A stretch of 64,000 bases of DNA from Bacillota bacterium (GTDB taxonomy: Bacteria > Bacillota > Clostridia > Oscillospirales > Ruminococcaceae), in contig JAEWRN010000015.1 of NCBI GenBank assembly GCA_023460035.1, positions 1 through 64,000 on the forward strand, read 5' to 3'. Position 1 is the stretch's first letter; every line of letters begins with the position of its first letter. Both the position numbers and the translations under genes were made by a program. This document shows, piece after piece, positions 27,955-35,920 of this stretch. Below the pieces are notes generated by a model. That model had not been told where the DNA came from, did no database searches, and worked only from the letters and a program-made list of their open reading frames with translations.

Positions 27955-28929
27955 ATGAAAAAAGCACTTGCTATTCTGATGGCGTCCGCAATGGCGCTGT
28001 CGCTGGTCGCGTGCGGCGGCTCCAGCAGCTCTGCCCCCGCGGCATCCAGCGCCGCAGCAGCTTCGTCTGCTGCCAGCACTGCGGCATCGGGCGACACCTA
28101 CAAGGTTTACCTGATCACAATGGACCAGATGGACCAGCACTGGGTCAACATGGACAAGGGCTGCCAGCAGGCTGCTAGCGAGCTGGGCAATGTGGATTAC
28201 AAGTGGACGGCACCGGATGTGAAAGACGATGCCAAGCAGATCGAGTGCATCAACAACGCGGTAGCCGATGGCGCCGACGCCATTCTGCTGGCAGCAAACG
28301 GCCCGGACGCCGACGTTGCCGCACTGAAAGAGGCACAGGCTGCCGGTGTCAAGATCGTGTATGTTGACTCCCCGGCCAACCTGCCTGCAATCAAAACCTT
28401 TGCAACCAACAACGAAGCCGCCGGCAAAACCGCTGGCGAGCAGCTGCTGAAAGCCCTGACCGACAAGGGTGTCACCAGTGGCAAGATCGGCATCATCAAC
28501 ACCAACGCAGCCACCACCTCCACCGTGGACCGTGAGAACGGCTTCCGTGCGGCATTTGAGGGCAGCAAGTTTGAGCTGCTGGAGACCCAGTACAGCGAGG
28601 GTGACGCCGCGAAGTCGAAGGACATCGCGACCAACTACATCGCACAGGGCTGCGTCGGCATCTTCGGCACCAACGAAGGCACCACCGTTGGCACCGGCAA
28701 CGCCATTAAAGAGGACGGCGGCGACGTGATCGGCGTTGGCTTCGACAAATCCGACACAATCCTTGGCCTGATCAAAGACGGCACCCTGCTTTGCGCGATG
28801 GCACAGAACCCCGACAAGATGGGCTATGAGGGCATCAAAGCGGCAGTCGCAGCACTGGACGGCAGCGACGCAGGCGACGGCAGCACCGTGGATACCGGTG
28901 TCACCGTGCTGACCAAAGACAACATCTAA
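27955..28929 (+). CDS. Sugar-binding lipoprotein (RbsB type)
   Basis: A 324-residue extracellular solute-binding lipoprotein. Signal peptide with lipobox LVAC (Cys19), then a Ser/Ala-rich linker (about 22-45). The periplasmic-binding-protein type I fold starts with KVYLITMDQMDQHWVNM. Residues such as those in LLAANGPDAD and NTNAATTSTVDRENGF line the sugar site in the family. The substrate cannot be read from sequence. GGAGG precedes the ATG. Confidence 0.92.
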   Translation: MKKALAILMASAMALSLVACGGSSSSAPAASSAAAASSAASTAASGDTYKVYLITMDQMDQHWVNMDKGCQQAASELGNVDYKWTAPDVKDDAKQIECINNAVADGADAILLAANGPDADVAALKEAQAAGVKIVYVDSPANLPAIKTFATNNEAAGKTAGEQLLKALTDKGVTSGKIGIINTNAATTSTVDRENGFRAAFEGSKFELLETQYSEGDAAKSKDIATNYIAQGCVGIFGTNEGTTVGTGNAIKEDGGDVIGVGFDKSDTILGLIKDGTLLCAMAQNPDKMGYEGIKAAVAALDGSDAGDGSTVDTGVTVLTKDNI

Positions 28930-28960
28930 CGCTTACTTCTCCTTTTTCTGATAAAGCAAA

Positions 28961-29010
28961 ACACGAAGGGCAGCGGCACGGCGGTACCGCTGCCCTTCGT
29001 GTTTGCTTTT
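28961..29010 (+). terminator. Terminator of the sugar importer operon
   Basis: A perfect 16-bp stem (ACACGAAGGGCAGCGG with its complement), a 10-base loop and a T-rich end. Confidence 0.88.
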
Positions 29011-29023
29011 AGGGGTATTGCAA

Positions 29024-29061
29024 AAGCAGCGCCGGCCCAAAGGGCCGGCGCTGCTTATTTT
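29024..29061 (-). terminator. Terminator of the GNAT gene, possibly bidirectional
   Basis: A 15-bp stem around an AAA loop. Four T follow on the minus strand, TATTTT on the plus strand. Confidence 0.85.
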
Positions 29062-29089
29062 GGCAAGTTGAAACGGGCACGGCAGCCCG

Positions 29090-29764
29090 TTATGGGGCCT
29101 GCTGTACAGGGGGGTGCAGCGGCGCTTTTTTGCCGCCGGGCGCGCGCACCAGGCAGTACTGGGTCAAATCAAAATGGCTTTGCAAGGTCTCGTACAAATG
29201 AAACCCGTAATGCCGGTACAGCGAAAGGTTGGCGGCGTTGTGCGTTTCCAGTGACACCAGCAAATCCTTTTGGTCGGCATAATCCAGCACCGGGGTGATC
29301 ATGCGGTGGGCAATGCCGCTGCCGCGCTTTTGCGGGCGCACCGCAAAGTAAATCAGGTGCATGCGGTCGTCGGGCAGCTCTTCTGTCCAGCGGGAGTTCA
29401 GGTACTGGCGGCCCAAAAAGAAATTCCACAGTGTTTTCAGCGAACCGTCCTCCTGAATCAGGTAGGCGTCGGTTTTCAGCGCGTAAAAGGCCTCGGTGGA
29501 AAAATAGGCAAGCGGGTTGTAGGGCTCGGTCTCGTCATCTACAATCACAAGGCCGTTTACCTCGGGGCTGTCTGCCCACAAATCGCAGCTTGCCAGCATT
29601 TCTTCGGCATCACAGCTGAAAATTTCGGGCAGCGTGCGCTGGCGCAGCGCAGGCTCCGGGATGAGCTTTTGGTAAAGCGGGTCTTCAGAGAAGCATTCGG
29701 TCAGGGTACGGATGATGTTCGGCAGATCCTCTTTTGAAAGACGATACAATCGATCGGTGGTCAA
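29090..29764 (-). CDS. GNAT family N-acetyltransferase
   Basis: A 224-residue predicted acetyltransferase using acetyl-CoA. The pyrophosphate-binding loop RPQKRGSGIAHRMI follows the strand LIYFAV, and the C-terminal strand has SLYRHYGFHLYE. The acceptor is unknown. The start is TTG with GAGGAG eight bases upstream. It begins four bases after the stop of the M28 peptidase, so both come from one transcript. A peptide or amino-acid substrate would fit that neighbour, but this is inference. Confidence 0.85.
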   Translation of the reverse strand: MTTDRLYRLSKEDLPNIIRTLTECFSEDPLYQKLIPEPALRQRTLPEIFSCDAEEMLASCDLWADSPEVNGLVIVDDETEPYNPLAYFSTEAFYALKTDAYLIQEDGSLKTLWNFFLGRQYLNSRWTEELPDDRMHLIYFAVRPQKRGSGIAHRMITPVLDYADQKDLLVSLETHNAANLSLYRHYGFHLYETLQSHFDLTQYCLVRAPGGKKAPLHPPVQQAP

Positions 29765-29768
29765 GTTT

Positions 29769-31910
29769 TCACTCCTCAGTACGTTTTGGTTTGTTCTTTT
29801 TGCCGTTTGCTTTCTTCTTTTTTTCGCGCTTCTGTTTGATGCTCGCCCCTTTCGGCAACATTTTTTTCAACATGCGGGCAAGCTCTGCAAGGCTTTGGCC
29901 CTCTTCACGCAGCAGCTGCTCTAAATGTTGTTGCTCTTTTTTTTGCAGCGCGTGCAGCTCGCCAATTGCCTGCGAAAAATCAGGCTCCGGCAGTGCCGCC
30001 TGTGTGCGAATGGCTTCGATCAGTGTGCGCAGCGGCAGGCGGCCGGTCAGCCGGCCTGCGCCCCAAAGCAGCCGCTCTGCGGGCTGGTTTTGCGCATGGT
30101 CTGCAAAATATTCCACCACGGCCTCGTCAAAGGCGGCGGCGTAGCGGTTGTCGTCAATTTCGCACAGCGAGCGCACGGCCGCGGCATCGTCGCCCGCGGC
30201 CAGCTGCCACGCGGCGCGGTGCAGGCTGGCAAGGTTTTGCTCGCATGCCACATGGCCAAACAACGCGCGCTCGCCCCAGTCCAGCCGGGTAAAGCTGTCC
30301 TCGCAAAAGCGAAATGCAGCCAGCAGCGCGGCGCGGCGCTCGGTTTCGTCCTGTGCCAGCGCGGCGGCAAGGCCGGCGTCTTTGTGCAGCAGGGCGGCGT
30401 ACAGCTCGTTGCGCTCTTCGGTGTAGGCGGCAAGGCGCTCGGCGCGGTCGATGCAGGTGGCCAGTGTTTTGCGCAATGTGCCCTCAAATGCGGGCGAAAG
30501 CCGCTGGCTTTGAATGCTCTCGCCAAACGCCACCAGCCGGTCGGTGAAATTCAGCGGCGGCAGCGTCGTCTGGTCAAATGCCAGCAGCAGCCGGCTGTAC
30601 AGCAGGTGGTGAAACAGGTAAACCTGCTCGTCATAGGCGCCGTCGTTGTCGTACTGCGAGTGGTAGTGTGTCTCCATAAAGCTGCCCTCGCCAAACTCGT
30701 TGACCAGTGAGGGCACCCCGGCGATGGCGATGGAAAAATCGTCCGACCAGGTTTCGATGGGGCACACGACCCCAATGCCCTTGGGGTACAGCTTTGCCAT
30801 GTTGTCAGGCAGCGCGCGCAGCTGCTGCTGCAAAAAGCGGCGGTATTCGTACACGCTGCGTATCTTGTGCTTTTTGCCGTGCGCGTGGGCGGGCAGCTCT
30901 AAATTGATGTTGGCGGTGATGCGGCCCGGCCAGTCCGGGTGCAGGCGAAACAGCTCGTTCCACGCGCCGACCGACCAGTCGTACCGCGAGTCGATGACGC
31001 CCCATTCCTCGGCGGCCATCGCGATGAACAGCATCGTTTTTTCGGGCTGGTAGCCCGACAGCTTGACGGCCCGCGCGAGGGAGAGCATCAGCGCAACGGC
31101 GGTGTTGTCGTCTTGAAAGCCCTGAAAATACGAATCGTAATGGGCACTTACCAGCAACATGGCGTCGGGGTCGCGCCCCTCAATTTTGCCCACAATATTA
31201 TAGGTATGGGTGTTTGGCAGCACGGTGGACTTTGCGTCAAACAAAACGGTCGTCTCTTCGCCAAAGGCAAGCTGGCGGCCCGCCATCAGCCGCTTCGCGT
31301 CTTTTTTAGAAAGTGAAAACGCCGCCGCCTCGGCCGGGCCGCAGATGTCCTGCGCGTTCAGCGCGCGGGCACTCGCTTCGGCATAGCCCTTCATCTGTAC
31401 GGCCAGCACTGCCGCCGCGCCCCGCAGGTGCGCCGCGTAGGCGGGGTAGTTGATCCACCAGTCGTCGCGCTGGTTGATTTCAATCAGCGCCAGCTTGCCA
31501 GTAAGGTCAAGGCCGGACAGCTCTTCTTCGGTGCCGCGACCGGCATTGATTAAGGTGTATTTGCGCTTGCCGTGGGTGTCAAAATTCGTCTGGTAGCCAC
31601 CCAGCTCGGCAGTGTATTCGGCACCATCCGCCCCGGTGTAAGTCAGACGCGCGTGGTGAAACTCCCACCCGTCCACAGCAAACTCGTCTTTGGTCACGGT
31701 AAGGCCGATGCTGCGCATCTCTTCGGCCAGCAATTCGCCGGTCAAAAACTCGGCCTTGCTGCCCGCGGTGCGGTAGCCCAGCGTGTCGTTGGTTTTAAAT
31801 TGCTCCATGCGTTTGGCCAAAAGGTAAGACCAGGATACGTCAAGGTAGCGAAAGAGCTGTTTCCATTCGGTGTTTTGCCGTTTTGTCGTCTCTTTTTGCG
31901 GTGCTTTCAT
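29769..31910 (-). CDS. M28 family zinc metallopeptidase
   Basis: A 713-residue aminopeptidase-like enzyme. Zinc ligands fit SAHYDSYFQGFQDDN (His, Asp), MAAEEWG (Glu pair, catalytic base) and ETHYHSQYDN (His). A PA-like insert precedes the catalytic domain (about 120-230). After it comes a long helical extension of about 270 residues, ending in a very basic Lys-rich tail. No signal peptide or membrane helix is visible, so it should be cytoplasmic. The M28 family cleaves N-terminal residues or dipeptides. The long C-terminal extension is unusual for the family. Confidence 0.85.
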   Translation of the reverse strand: MKAPQKETTKRQNTEWKQLFRYLDVSWSYLLAKRMEQFKTNDTLGYRTAGSKAEFLTGELLAEEMRSIGLTVTKDEFAVDGWEFHHARLTYTGADGAEYTAELGGYQTNFDTHGKRKYTLINAGRGTEEELSGLDLTGKLALIEINQRDDWWINYPAYAAHLRGAAAVLAVQMKGYAEASARALNAQDICGPAEAAAFSLSKKDAKRLMAGRQLAFGEETTVLFDAKSTVLPNTHTYNIVGKIEGRDPDAMLLVSAHYDSYFQGFQDDNTAVALMLSLARAVKLSGYQPEKTMLFIAMAAEEWGVIDSRYDWSVGAWNELFRLHPDWPGRITANINLELPAHAHGKKHKIRSVYEYRRFLQQQLRALPDNMAKLYPKGIGVVCPIETWSDDFSIAIAGVPSLVNEFGEGSFMETHYHSQYDNDGAYDEQVYLFHHLLYSRLLLAFDQTTLPPLNFTDRLVAFGESIQSQRLSPAFEGTLRKTLATCIDRAERLAAYTEERNELYAALLHKDAGLAAALAQDETERRAALLAAFRFCEDSFTRLDWGERALFGHVACEQNLASLHRAAWQLAAGDDAAAVRSLCEIDDNRYAAAFDEAVVEYFADHAQNQPAERLLWGAGRLTGRLPLRTLIEAIRTQAALPEPDFSQAIGELHALQKKEQQHLEQLLREEGQSLAELARMLKKMLPKGASIKQKREKKKKANGKKNKPKRTEE

Positions 31911-31946
31911 CTGCCGTTTGCCACCTCTCGTGAAAAATACGCTCTA

Positions 31947-31975
31947 ATGGTAGCGCGAAAGCGGCGGCCTGTCAA
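31947..31975 (-). promoter_or_regulatory. Promoter of the M28 peptidase/GNAT unit
   Basis: Minus strand: TTGACA (31970-31975), 17-base spacer, TACCAT (31947-31952). Confidence 0.75.
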
Positions 31976-31985
31976 CGAAAATTTC

Positions 31986-32014
31986 TTGCTTTTTCGCGCG
32001 GGGGAGGATAGAAT
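31986..32014 (+). promoter_or_regulatory. Promoter of prfC
   Basis: TTGCTT, 17-base spacer, TAGAAT, about 60 bases before the start. It is back to back with the peptidase promoter. Confidence 0.55.
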
Positions 32015-32072
32015 AATATCGTATGTCTGCCAAGGGGCGGGCTAGCTTATTCCATGAACCGGAGGAAGTCAA

Positions 32073-33683
32073 GTGTCCAAACAAAACGAACAGCAGATTC
32101 GCCGCAGGCGGACCTTTGCAATTATCAGCCACCCGGACGCGGGCAAAACCACGCTGACCGAAAAGCTGCTTTTATACGGTGGGGCCATTCAGCTGGCCGG
32201 TACCGTCAAGGGCAAACGCACCCAGCGGGCCGCGACCTCTGACTGGATGGAGATCGAAAAGCAGCGCGGCATTTCGGTCACTTCCTCCGTGATGCAGTTT
32301 GAATACGACGATTACTGCATCAATATTCTGGATACCCCGGGCCATCAGGACTTTTCGGAGGATACCTACCGCACGCTGATGGCGGCGGACAGCGCCGTGA
32401 TGGTCATCGACGCGGCAAAGGGCGTGGAAAAGCAGACTGAAAAGCTGTTTAAGGTGTGCCTGCTGCGCGACATCCCCATCTTTACCTTTATTAATAAGAT
32501 GGACCGCGAGGCGATGAACCCGTTTGACCTGCTGGAGGACATTGAGCAGAAGCTCGGCATCCGCACCTACCCGATGAACTGGCCCATTGGCAGCGGCAAG
32601 CAGTTTCAGGGCGTGTACAACCGTGAGCAGGCACAGATACTCGCTTACGGGCGCCAGGGCGGCAGCGCGCTGGGCGGCCAGCACAAGCTGGCCACAATGC
32701 AGGCGAAGCTGGGCGACGCGGATTTGGATGAAAAAATTGGCGCCGAAGCCCATGCGCAGCTGGCAGAGGACATTGAGCTGCTGGACGGTGCGAGCTATGA
32801 CTTTGATGTGAACGAAATTCGCCACGCGCGGCTGTCGCCGGTGTTTTTTGGCAGCGCGCTGACCAACTTTGGCGTAGAGCCGTTTTTAAAAGACTTTTTG
32901 CGGCTGACCACTTCGCCGCTGCCCCGCCACAGCACCGAGGGCGATATTGACCCGATGGACGAAGATTTTTCGGCTTTCGTGTTTAAAATACAGGCGAACA
33001 TGAACAAGGCGCACCGCGACCGCATTGCGTTTTTGCGCATCTGCAGCGGCCGGTTTGAAAAGAACATGGAAGTGCTGCACGTGCAGGCCGACCGTAAGCT
33101 GCGCCTGTCGCAGCCGCAGCAGATTATGGCGTCCGAGCGCGAAATTATTGAAGAAGCCTATGCCGGCGACATCATCGGGGTGTTTGACCCGGGGCTGTTT
33201 TCCATCGGCGACACGCTGTGCGCACCGGGCAAAAAGTTTAAATTTGAGGGCATCCCCACCTTTGCGCCCGAGCATTTTTCGCTGGTGCGCCAGGTGGACA
33301 CAATGAAGCGCAAGCAGTTCATCAAGGGCACGACCCAAATTGCCAACGAAGGTGCGATTCAGATTTTCCAAGACCCGAACGCCGGCATGGAAGAAGTGGT
33401 GGTCGGGGTGGTGGGCGTGCTGCAGTTCGACGTGTTTGAGTACCGCATGAACAACGAGTACAATGTGGATATTCGCATGCGGCGCATGCCGCACCAGTTC
33501 ATCCGCTGGATTGAAAACGACGATTTGGACTGGGGCCAGCTGGTGCTGAACAGCGACACCAAAAAGGTGCAGGATTTTCACGGCGGCCGCCTGCTGCTGT
33601 TTACGAACAACTGGAGCATCCAGTGGGCGCTGGAGCACAACGAGGGGCTGCGCCTGTCCGAATTCGGCAAAGCAAAGGTATAA
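32073..33683 (+). CDS. prfC: Peptide chain release factor 3
   Basis: A 536-residue translational GTPase that removes RF1/RF2 from the ribosome after termination. G1 is SHPDAGKTT (19-27), the switch II motif is DTPGHQDFSED and G4 is NKMD. The TVKGKRTQRAATSDWME segment in switch I is specific to RF3 rather than EF-G or TetM. The start is GTG with GGAGGAAG at 32061-32068. Monocistronic, with its own promoter and terminator. Confidence 0.95.
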   Translation: MSKQNEQQIRRRRTFAIISHPDAGKTTLTEKLLLYGGAIQLAGTVKGKRTQRAATSDWMEIEKQRGISVTSSVMQFEYDDYCINILDTPGHQDFSEDTYRTLMAADSAVMVIDAAKGVEKQTEKLFKVCLLRDIPIFTFINKMDREAMNPFDLLEDIEQKLGIRTYPMNWPIGSGKQFQGVYNREQAQILAYGRQGGSALGGQHKLATMQAKLGDADLDEKIGAEAHAQLAEDIELLDGASYDFDVNEIRHARLSPVFFGSALTNFGVEPFLKDFLRLTTSPLPRHSTEGDIDPMDEDFSAFVFKIQANMNKAHRDRIAFLRICSGRFEKNMEVLHVQADRKLRLSQPQQIMASEREIIEEAYAGDIIGVFDPGLFSIGDTLCAPGKKFKFEGIPTFAPEHFSLVRQVDTMKRKQFIKGTTQIANEGAIQIFQDPNAGMEEVVVGVVGVLQFDVFEYRMNNEYNVDIRMRRMPHQFIRWIENDDLDWGQLVLNSDTKKVQDFHGGRLLLFTNNWSIQWALEHNEGLRLSEFGKAKV

Positions 33684-33686
33684 AAG

Positions 33687-33721
33687 AAAGAACGCACGGC
33701 TTTGGGCTGTGCGTTCTTTTT
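33687..33721 (+). terminator. Bidirectional terminator between prfC and the SARP-type gene
   Basis: AAAGAACGCAC pairs with GTGCGTTCTTT over 11 bases, with T-tracts on both strands. Confidence 0.88.
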
Positions 33722-33734
33722 GCAAGCAGAAAAA

Positions 33735-34925
33735 TCAGGTTTCTTCCGGCGTGTCGATGGGTTGCAGGGTGGAGGTCAGCCGCACGGTGCTGCCGCGGCA
33801 CTCGGCCCGGAAACGCCGCTCTACCCGGCCAACGACCTTCAGCCCGTTTTCATAGGTGCGGGTGGCCATCATCACGACATACTGTGTGGCCGAAAACTGG
33901 GCGACAATGTCCCCCTTGCGCAGGCTTTGGGTCAGGGTGCGCAGCAGGCAGCTCATCGCGCGGTTGCGGCTGCGGCCGCTGGGCGGCGCGCCGTCCTCGT
34001 CAGCCAAAGTAAACAGCGCAATAAACATCTTTTGCCCGGTGCGCACCGCGGCGCGGGCCTCAACACGGTACATCTCTTTAAACACTTCGTACTCGCAGAC
34101 AAACGACCCGTGCACTTTGTCTTTTTCGCTGATGTCCTGTTTGATTTTGGCAATATCAATTTCGATATTGTTCATGTGGCGAATGATATCAAAATATAAA
34201 CCTCGCACCCGCTCGGGAAGCTTTTCACCGCGTTCACGGTAATACAGGTTTTGCAGTTGGTTGTAATATTCCAGCGCCTTGGGCTGCTGGTCAAGGCCCA
34301 GCAGCGCGCGCAGGCGGTAATAGGCGGCATCGCCGTCAAACGGGTCAATTTCAATGCTGTGGCCCGAAAGCGCAAGCAAAGGCTCCCAGTCGGTGGCTTC
34401 GTCGGCCTGCTCCATCAGCGGCAGGGCACAAAGCGCGTACTGGCTGTGCAGCTTTTCGCGCACGGGGGTCACCCATGCCTGGCGTATTTCGCCGCTCAGG
34501 TAGTCACCGGCGTACAGCCGAGCGGCGCGCTGCAAAGCGGCCTGCCGCTCGGCGCCCTGTGCGGTAGAGGCCAGCTGTGCCGCTGCGGCAAATTCTTCGG
34601 CATCTACCCACAACTCAATGCGTTCGTTTAAACGGTAGATGCCGCGCTTACAGAGAATCAGCCGTTTTGCGTCCTCGATCCCTGCGTTTTCAAAAGTGGT
34701 GCGTACGCGATAAACTAAATTCTTCAGTGCATTTGCAGGGTTGCCGGTGCCATTGGGCCACAGCGCATTCTGCAATTCCTCCGCAGGGATCTCCCGGTGG
34801 CGAAAGGTCACGAGATACTGCAAAAGGTTCCACAACTGGCCCCGGCGTGTGTCCGGGCCGCAGATCTCGGTGTTCCCAACGCTGACCGCAAAACCGCCAA
34901 GCATATTGATTTTTACGAGTTCCAT
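33735..34925 (-). CDS. SARP-type transcriptional regulator with degenerate GGDEF-like C-terminal domain
   Basis: A 396-residue predicted DNA-binding regulator. A winged-helix domain (about 1-95, with LLQYLVTFRHREIPAEELQ) is followed by a bacterial transcriptional activator domain of helical repeats (about 100-240). The C-terminal 120 residues resemble a nucleotide-cyclase fold: LRKGDIVAQFSATQYVVMM is positioned like LRxxDxvaRxGGDEFxvll, but the GGDEF signature is SATQY (345-349), so cyclase activity is unlikely. I chose the ATG at 34925 with GGAAAGGAG upstream. Divergent from the FMN-binding lipoprotein gene. Target unknown. Confidence 0.78.
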   Translation of the reverse strand: MELVKINMLGGFAVSVGNTEICGPDTRRGQLWNLLQYLVTFRHREIPAEELQNALWPNGTGNPANALKNLVYRVRTTFENAGIEDAKRLILCKRGIYRLNERIELWVDAEEFAAAAQLASTAQGAERQAALQRAARLYAGDYLSGEIRQAWVTPVREKLHSQYALCALPLMEQADEATDWEPLLALSGHSIEIDPFDGDAAYYRLRALLGLDQQPKALEYYNQLQNLYYRERGEKLPERVRGLYFDIIRHMNNIEIDIAKIKQDISEKDKVHGSFVCEYEVFKEMYRVEARAAVRTGQKMFIALFTLADEDGAPPSGRSRNRAMSCLLRTLTQSLRKGDIVAQFSATQYVVMMATRTYENGLKVVGRVERRFRAECRGSTVRLTSTLQPIDTPEET

Positions 34926-35027
34926 AAGCGTATGCTCCTTTCCGAAAAAAGTAAAAGGTCGAAACAAGACCATTCGGCTGCCGGTGCGGTAAAAAAGTGG
35001 GCGGGTACGGTGTTTCGCTATGAATTT

Positions 35028-35056
35028 ATTATAGAATAGATTTGTTGAAAATACAA
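35028..35056 (-). promoter_or_regulatory. Promoter of the SARP-type gene
   Basis: Minus strand: TTGTAT, 17-base spacer, TATAAT. Confidence 0.65.
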
Positions 35057-35060
35057 CAAA
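35041..35060. promoter_or_regulatory. Inverted repeat overlapping the SARP-type promoter
   Basis: TTTGTTG and CAACAAA, six bases apart, overlap the -35 box and spacer of the SARP-type promoter. Possible operator. No protein can be assigned. Confidence 0.45.
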
Positions 35061-35181
35061 AAACGTATTCGGTGACCGAAAAATTACATTTTTTGGTAAA
35101 AATACAGGTAAATTGCCACAAAGTTGCACGGAAAAAAGAGGACAAAAATCCGAATCTTGGCAAATAGACCCAAATTTTGAA

Positions 35182-35210
35182 TTGACATATTTTTGACTAT
35201 GTGTTAAAAT
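35182..35210 (+). promoter_or_regulatory. Promoter of the FMN-binding lipoprotein gene
   Basis: Perfect TTGACA, 17-base spacer, TAAAAT: one of the strongest promoters in the window. It lies 65 bases before the start. Confidence 0.8.
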
Positions 35211-35275
35211 AAAATCCCAGCATAGTGTTGGGTATTGTCATTACAAATGGAAAAGAAGATTAAGGAGAGACAACT

Positions 35276-35722
35276 ATGAAAAAAGTATTTGCAGTTGCTT
35301 TGTCCCTTGCCCTTGCCCTGAGCCTTGTTGCCTGCGGTAGCACCAGCAAGATCAAAGACGGCACCTACAAAGCGGAGATGAGCGACGCTGTTGCAGAGGC
35401 TTCTTATGGCTGGCGCGACACCCTGACCGTCACTTATAAGGATGGCAAGGTCAGCGATTTGGACTTTGATTCTTTCGATGCCGATGGCAACCGTAAGAGC
35501 GAAGCTACCGCTGAGACCTACCCGATGGACCCGGCGCCCTCGGTCTGGATGCCCCAGCTGGAAGAGAACCTGAAAGCAACCACCGACCCGGATAAGGTTG
35601 CCGCTGTTGCAGGTGCTACCCACTCTAGCGGCTATGCAAAACTGCTGTACAAAGCTGTCATCGAGAAGGCGGAAGCCGGCGATACCACGACTGCGGTTGT
35701 GGATGCAGACGTTGCAGAATAA
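35276..35722 (+). CDS. Lipoprotein with FMN-binding domain
   Basis: A small 148-residue surface lipoprotein: signal peptide with lipobox LVAC (Cys19) and an FMN_bind domain. The motif VAGATHSSGYAK near residues 117-128 matches the flavinylation consensus (S/T)GAT.(S/T), where ApbE attaches FMN covalently. Such proteins carry electrons at the cell surface in anaerobic Firmicutes. No ApbE or NADH dehydrogenase gene lies nearby. AAGGAGAGA precedes the ATG. It is alone between a strong promoter and a strong terminator, so high expression is likely. Confidence 0.82.
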   Translation: MKKVFAVALSLALALSLVACGSTSKIKDGTYKAEMSDAVAEASYGWRDTLTVTYKDGKVSDLDFDSFDADGNRKSEATAETYPMDPAPSVWMPQLEENLKATTDPDKVAAVAGATHSSGYAKLLYKAVIEKAEAGDTTTAVVDADVAE

Positions 35723-35761
35723 GCTTTTTTTGCAAAGCACTAGCGCAAGATAACGGTATTG

Positions 35762-35799
35762 GCAGCCCCACGCTCTGCAGAGCGTGGGGCTGCTTTTTT
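35762..35799 (+). terminator. Terminator of the FMN-binding lipoprotein gene
   Basis: A perfect 14-bp stem (GCAGCCCCACGCTC with GAGCGTGGGGCTGC), a 4-base loop and six T. Confidence 0.93.
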
Positions 35800-35870
35800 G
35801 TGCCGCGCTGCGCGCTGGGCAAACAGCCGGTGCCCCTTTTTATCAAGGTGCGGCACAAGCGGGTGAACTA

Positions 35871-35904
35871 CAAAACAGCCGCCCCGGCCGGGGCGGCTGT
35901 TTTG
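35871..35904 (-). terminator. Terminator of the ddl-argS operon
   Basis: A perfect 15-bp stem (CAAAACAGCCGCCCC) around GGCC, with four T in the 3' arm on each strand. Confidence 0.85.
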
Positions 35905-35920
35905 TGTTATATAAGGTAGG

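Noticed and set aside
12347..29010. Classing 12-29 kb as one operon or island
   Set aside because: Several promoters, terminators and a strand switch separate the units. No integrase, repeats or tRNA border them.
32073..33683. Tetracycline-resistance ribosomal protection protein
   Set aside because: The switch I segment and length (536 residues) fit release factor 3. TetM-type proteins are about 640 residues.
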